In this document: piece by piece, positions 62,205-64,000 of the stretch
How the letters are laid out: each line of letters opens with the position of its first letter
How positions within the stretch are numbered: position 1 is the stretch's first letter
Assembly (NCBI RefSeq): GCF_902158555.1
Contig: NZ_CABGGS010000004.1
Location: 62,001-126,000, forward strand
DNA: 64,000 nucleotides
Origin: Klebsiella spallanzanii
GTDB lineage: Bacteria > Pseudomonadota > Gammaproteobacteria > Enterobacterales > Enterobacteriaceae
Reading direction: 5' to 3'
Notes under the pieces: generated by a model
The model's input: the letters and a program-made list of their open reading frames with translations, nothing else
Told to the model about the DNA's origin: nothing
Databases searched by the model: none
Program-made: the position numbers and the translations under genes

Positions 62205-62559
62205 AAGAACTCCCGGCACAGAAATTGGCCCGTTTTGACAGAGTATTGTCGAAAAGCGGGGGATTGCCTGAGTATAAGCAGAGCGTATTTGCGTTTTTGA
62301 TTTTTGTTGGGATTTTGGCCAGTTATGTGTAACAGAATTAATTTTATGTTCCGCTAAACTGACAGAAAACCTGCAATATTCTGCCCTTAACGATTCAGCT
62401 AATTTTTAATGTTGCTTTTTTGTAAACAGATTAACACCTCCCCAAAATCCTGCTATGCTGCCGACGCGGTATCGGGCATTTACCCTACAAACTGCTGTCT
62501 CACAGGAGCGTGAAGAGAATCGCCTACCGCATTTTACAATGAGAGCGAGGAGAACCGTC
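62205..62559. promoter_or_regulatory. Divergent yacH / acnB regulatory region
   Basis: 355 bases without a gene. The acnB promoter is clear: TTAACA (62431-62436), 17 bases, extended -10 TGC-TATGCT (62451-62459). A leader of about 90 bases follows, with gagcgaggag as ribosome site. A Cra-like site is at 62386-62399. In E. coli the RyhB small RNA binds the acnB leader; I did not test pairing here. Confidence 0.75.
62386..62399 (-). promoter_or_regulatory. Candidate Cra operator upstream of acnB
   Basis: Read on the minus strand, GCTGAATCGTTAAG fits the Cra consensus RSTGAAWCSNTHHW at 13 of 14 positions. It ends 32 bases upstream of the -35 box of the acnB promoter. Cra control of acnB is known in E. 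coli. Confidence 0.55.
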
Positions 62560-64000
62560 GTGCTAGAAGAATACCGTAAGCACGTAGCTGAGCGTGCCGC
62601 CGAGGGGATTGTACCGAAACCCTTAGATGCAACCCAAATGGCCGCGCTGGTAGAACTGCTGAAAAACCCGCCTGCGGGTGAAGAAGAATTCCTGTCAGAC
62701 CTGTTAATTAACCGCGTACCGCCGGGCGTCGATGAAGCCGCCTATGTTAAAGCCGGATTCCTTGCCGCAATCGCCAAAGGCGAAGCGACTTCCCCACTGG
62801 TTACCCCTGAAAAAGCCATCGAACTGCTGGGCACCATGCAGGGCGGATACAACATCCATCCGCTGATTGACGCGCTGGACGACGCAAAGCTGGCACCAAT
62901 TGCCGCTAAAGCGCTGTCTCATACTCTGCTGATGTTCGATAATTTCTACGACGTAGAAGAGAAAGCTAAAGCGGGCAATGAATATGCCAAACAGGTGATG
63001 CAATCCTGGGCCGATGCTGAATGGTTCCTGAACCGTCCGCAGCTGGCGGATAAAATCACCGTTACCGTTTTTAAAGTCACCGGTGAAACCAACACCGATG
63101 ACCTGTCTCCGGCCCCTGATGCCTGGTCCCGCCCGGATATCCCGCTGCACGCTCTGGCGATGCTGAAAAACGCCCGTGAAGGAATCGACCCGGATCAGCC
63201 TGGCGTTGTTGGCCCGATCAAACAGATCGAAGCGTTGCAGCAGAAAGGTTTTCCGCTGGCCTACGTTGGCGACGTGGTGGGGACCGGTTCTTCCCGTAAA
63301 TCTGCCACCAACTCGGTACTGTGGTTTATGGGCGATGACATCCCGAACGTGCCGAACAAGCGCGGCGGCGGTCTGTGCCTCGGCGGTAAAATTGCGCCTA
63401 TCTTCTTCAACACCATGGAAGATGCGGGCGCGCTGCCGATTGAAGTGGACGTGAACAGACTGAACATGGGTGACGTGATTGACGTTTACCCGTTCAAAGG
63501 CGAAGTGCGTAACCACGAAACCAACGAACTGCTGGCTAACTTTGAGCTGAAAACCGATGTGTTGGTTGACGAAGTGCGCGCTGGTGGTCGTATTCCGCTG
63601 ATTATCGGTCGTGGTCTGACGACCAAAGCGCGTGAAGCGCTGGGTCTGCCGCACAGCGATGTATTCCGTCAGGCGAAAGACGTGGCGGAAAGCAATCGTG
63701 GCTACTCTCTGGCGCAGAAAATGGTGGGCCGCGCCTGCGGCGTTGCGGGTATCCGCCCGGGCGCTTACTGCGAGCCGAAGATGACTTCCGTTGGTTCTCA
63801 GGACACCACCGGCCCAATGACCCGTGATGAACTGAAAGATCTGGCGTGCTTAGGCTTCTCCGCTGACCTGGTCATGCAGTCCTTCTGTCATACTGCCGCT
63901 TATCCGAAACCGGTTGACGTCACGACTCACCACACGCTGCCGGACTTCATCATGAACCGTGGCGGGGTTTCTCTGCGTCCGGGCGATGGCGTTATCCACT
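62560..64000 (+). CDS. acnB: Aconitate hydratase B, 5' part (3' end outside window)
   Basis: The main TCA-cycle aconitase, also an iron-sensing mRNA-binding protein. 480 codons are visible, open to the window edge; the full protein is about 865 aa. The start is a GTG at 62560 (read MLEEYRKHVAERAAEGIVPKP), as in E. coli. The N-terminal HEAT-like domain (1 to about 160) carries DALDDAKLAPIAAKALSHTL. The swivel domain 4 follows with GDVVGTGSSRKSATNSV, which includes the substrate arginine and serine, and then the first part of the Fe-S core. The cluster cysteines lie beyond the window. Confidence 0.97.
   Translation, partial: MLEEYRKHVAERAAEGIVPKPLDATQMAALVELLKNPPAGEEEFLSDLLINRVPPGVDEAAYVKAGFLAAIAKGEATSPLVTPEKAIELLGTMQGGYNIHPLIDALDDAKLAPIAAKALSHTLLMFDNFYDVEEKAKAGNEYAKQVMQSWADAEWFLNRPQLADKITVTVFKVTGETNTDDLSPAPDAWSRPDIPLHALAMLKNAREGIDPDQPGVVGPIKQIEALQQKGFPLAYVGDVVGTGSSRKSATNSVLWFMGDDIPNVPNKRGGGLCLGGKIAPIFFNTMEDAGALPIEVDVNRLNMGDVIDVYPFKGEVRNHETNELLANFELKTDVLVDEVRAGGRIPLIIGRGLTTKAREALGLPHSDVFRQAKDVAESNRGYSLAQKMVGRACGVAGIRPGAYCEPKMTSVGSQDTTGPMTRDELKDLACLGFSADLVMQSFCHTAAYPKPVDVTTHHTLPDFIMNRGGVSLRPGDGVIH

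Noticed and set aside
62704-63654. Open frame of about 316 codons on the minus strand opposite acnB
   Set aside because: The plus strand encodes a near-perfect AcnB that is open to the window edge; the minus frame is a shadow with no family resemblance.

Overview
This window is a chromosomal segment of a gamma-proteobacterium of the family Enterobacteriaceae. Gene order and protein sequences follow the Escherichia coli leu-ilvIH-cra-dcw-secA-guaC-nadC-ampDE-aroP-pdhR-aceEF-lpd-acnB block almost gene for gene. Two accessory insertions, the moderately high coding G+C and the divergence of several proteins point to a Klebsiella/Raoultella/Enterobacter-like organism rather than E. coli itself. 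I cannot fix the genus without a database search. There are no rRNA or tRNA genes, insertion sequences, phage genes or CRISPR arrays.

Layout. (1) 1-5650: an accessory block. A truncated LysR regulator converges on a compact four-gene operon on the minus strand: an Old-Yellow-Enzyme-type Fe-S/FAD reductase, a YdiB-type quinate/shikimate dehydrogenase, a YdiN-type MFS transporter and a type I 3-dehydroquinate dehydratase. It looks like an uptake and conversion system for quinate/shikimate. (2) 6006-10982: leuABCD with its leader peptide leuL, attenuator and promoter. (3) leuO, ilvIH and cra, with long AT-rich regulatory gaps. (4) 16847-34779: the complete dcw cell-wall and division cluster, mraZ through ftsZ, then lpxC. 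(5) secM-secA, mutT, then coaE-zapD-yacG on the other strand. (6) guaC, converging on hofC-hofB-ppdD (type IV pilus-like) and nadC. (7) ampDE. (8) A second accessory insertion at 47601-49957: an intracellular GH43 glycosidase and a GPH-family sugar symporter. (9) aroP, then pdhR-aceEF-lpd (pyruvate dehydrogenase). (10) An envelope group of unknown function (a small exported protein, a DUF2950 protein and YacH) and the first part of acnB, which runs off the window.

How the genes work together. leuABCD and ilvIH make branched-chain amino acids and are set by attenuation, LeuO and Lrp-type control. The dcw genes make lipid II and the divisome from one mraZ-regulated promoter. Cra, encoded at 15284, has candidate operators in front of pdhR and acnB, and PdhR has a textbook autoregulatory operator, so the window carries both regulators and several of their probable carbon-flux targets. 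A perfect Sxy-type CRP-S site lies upstream of ppdD and suggests that the pilus-like genes belong to a competence regulon.

The points most worth a second look are the reductase-containing quinate/shikimate operon, the divergent segment of SecM just before its arrest motif, the CRP-S site, the long RNA hairpin between pdhR and aceE, and the envelope proteins between lpd and acnB.
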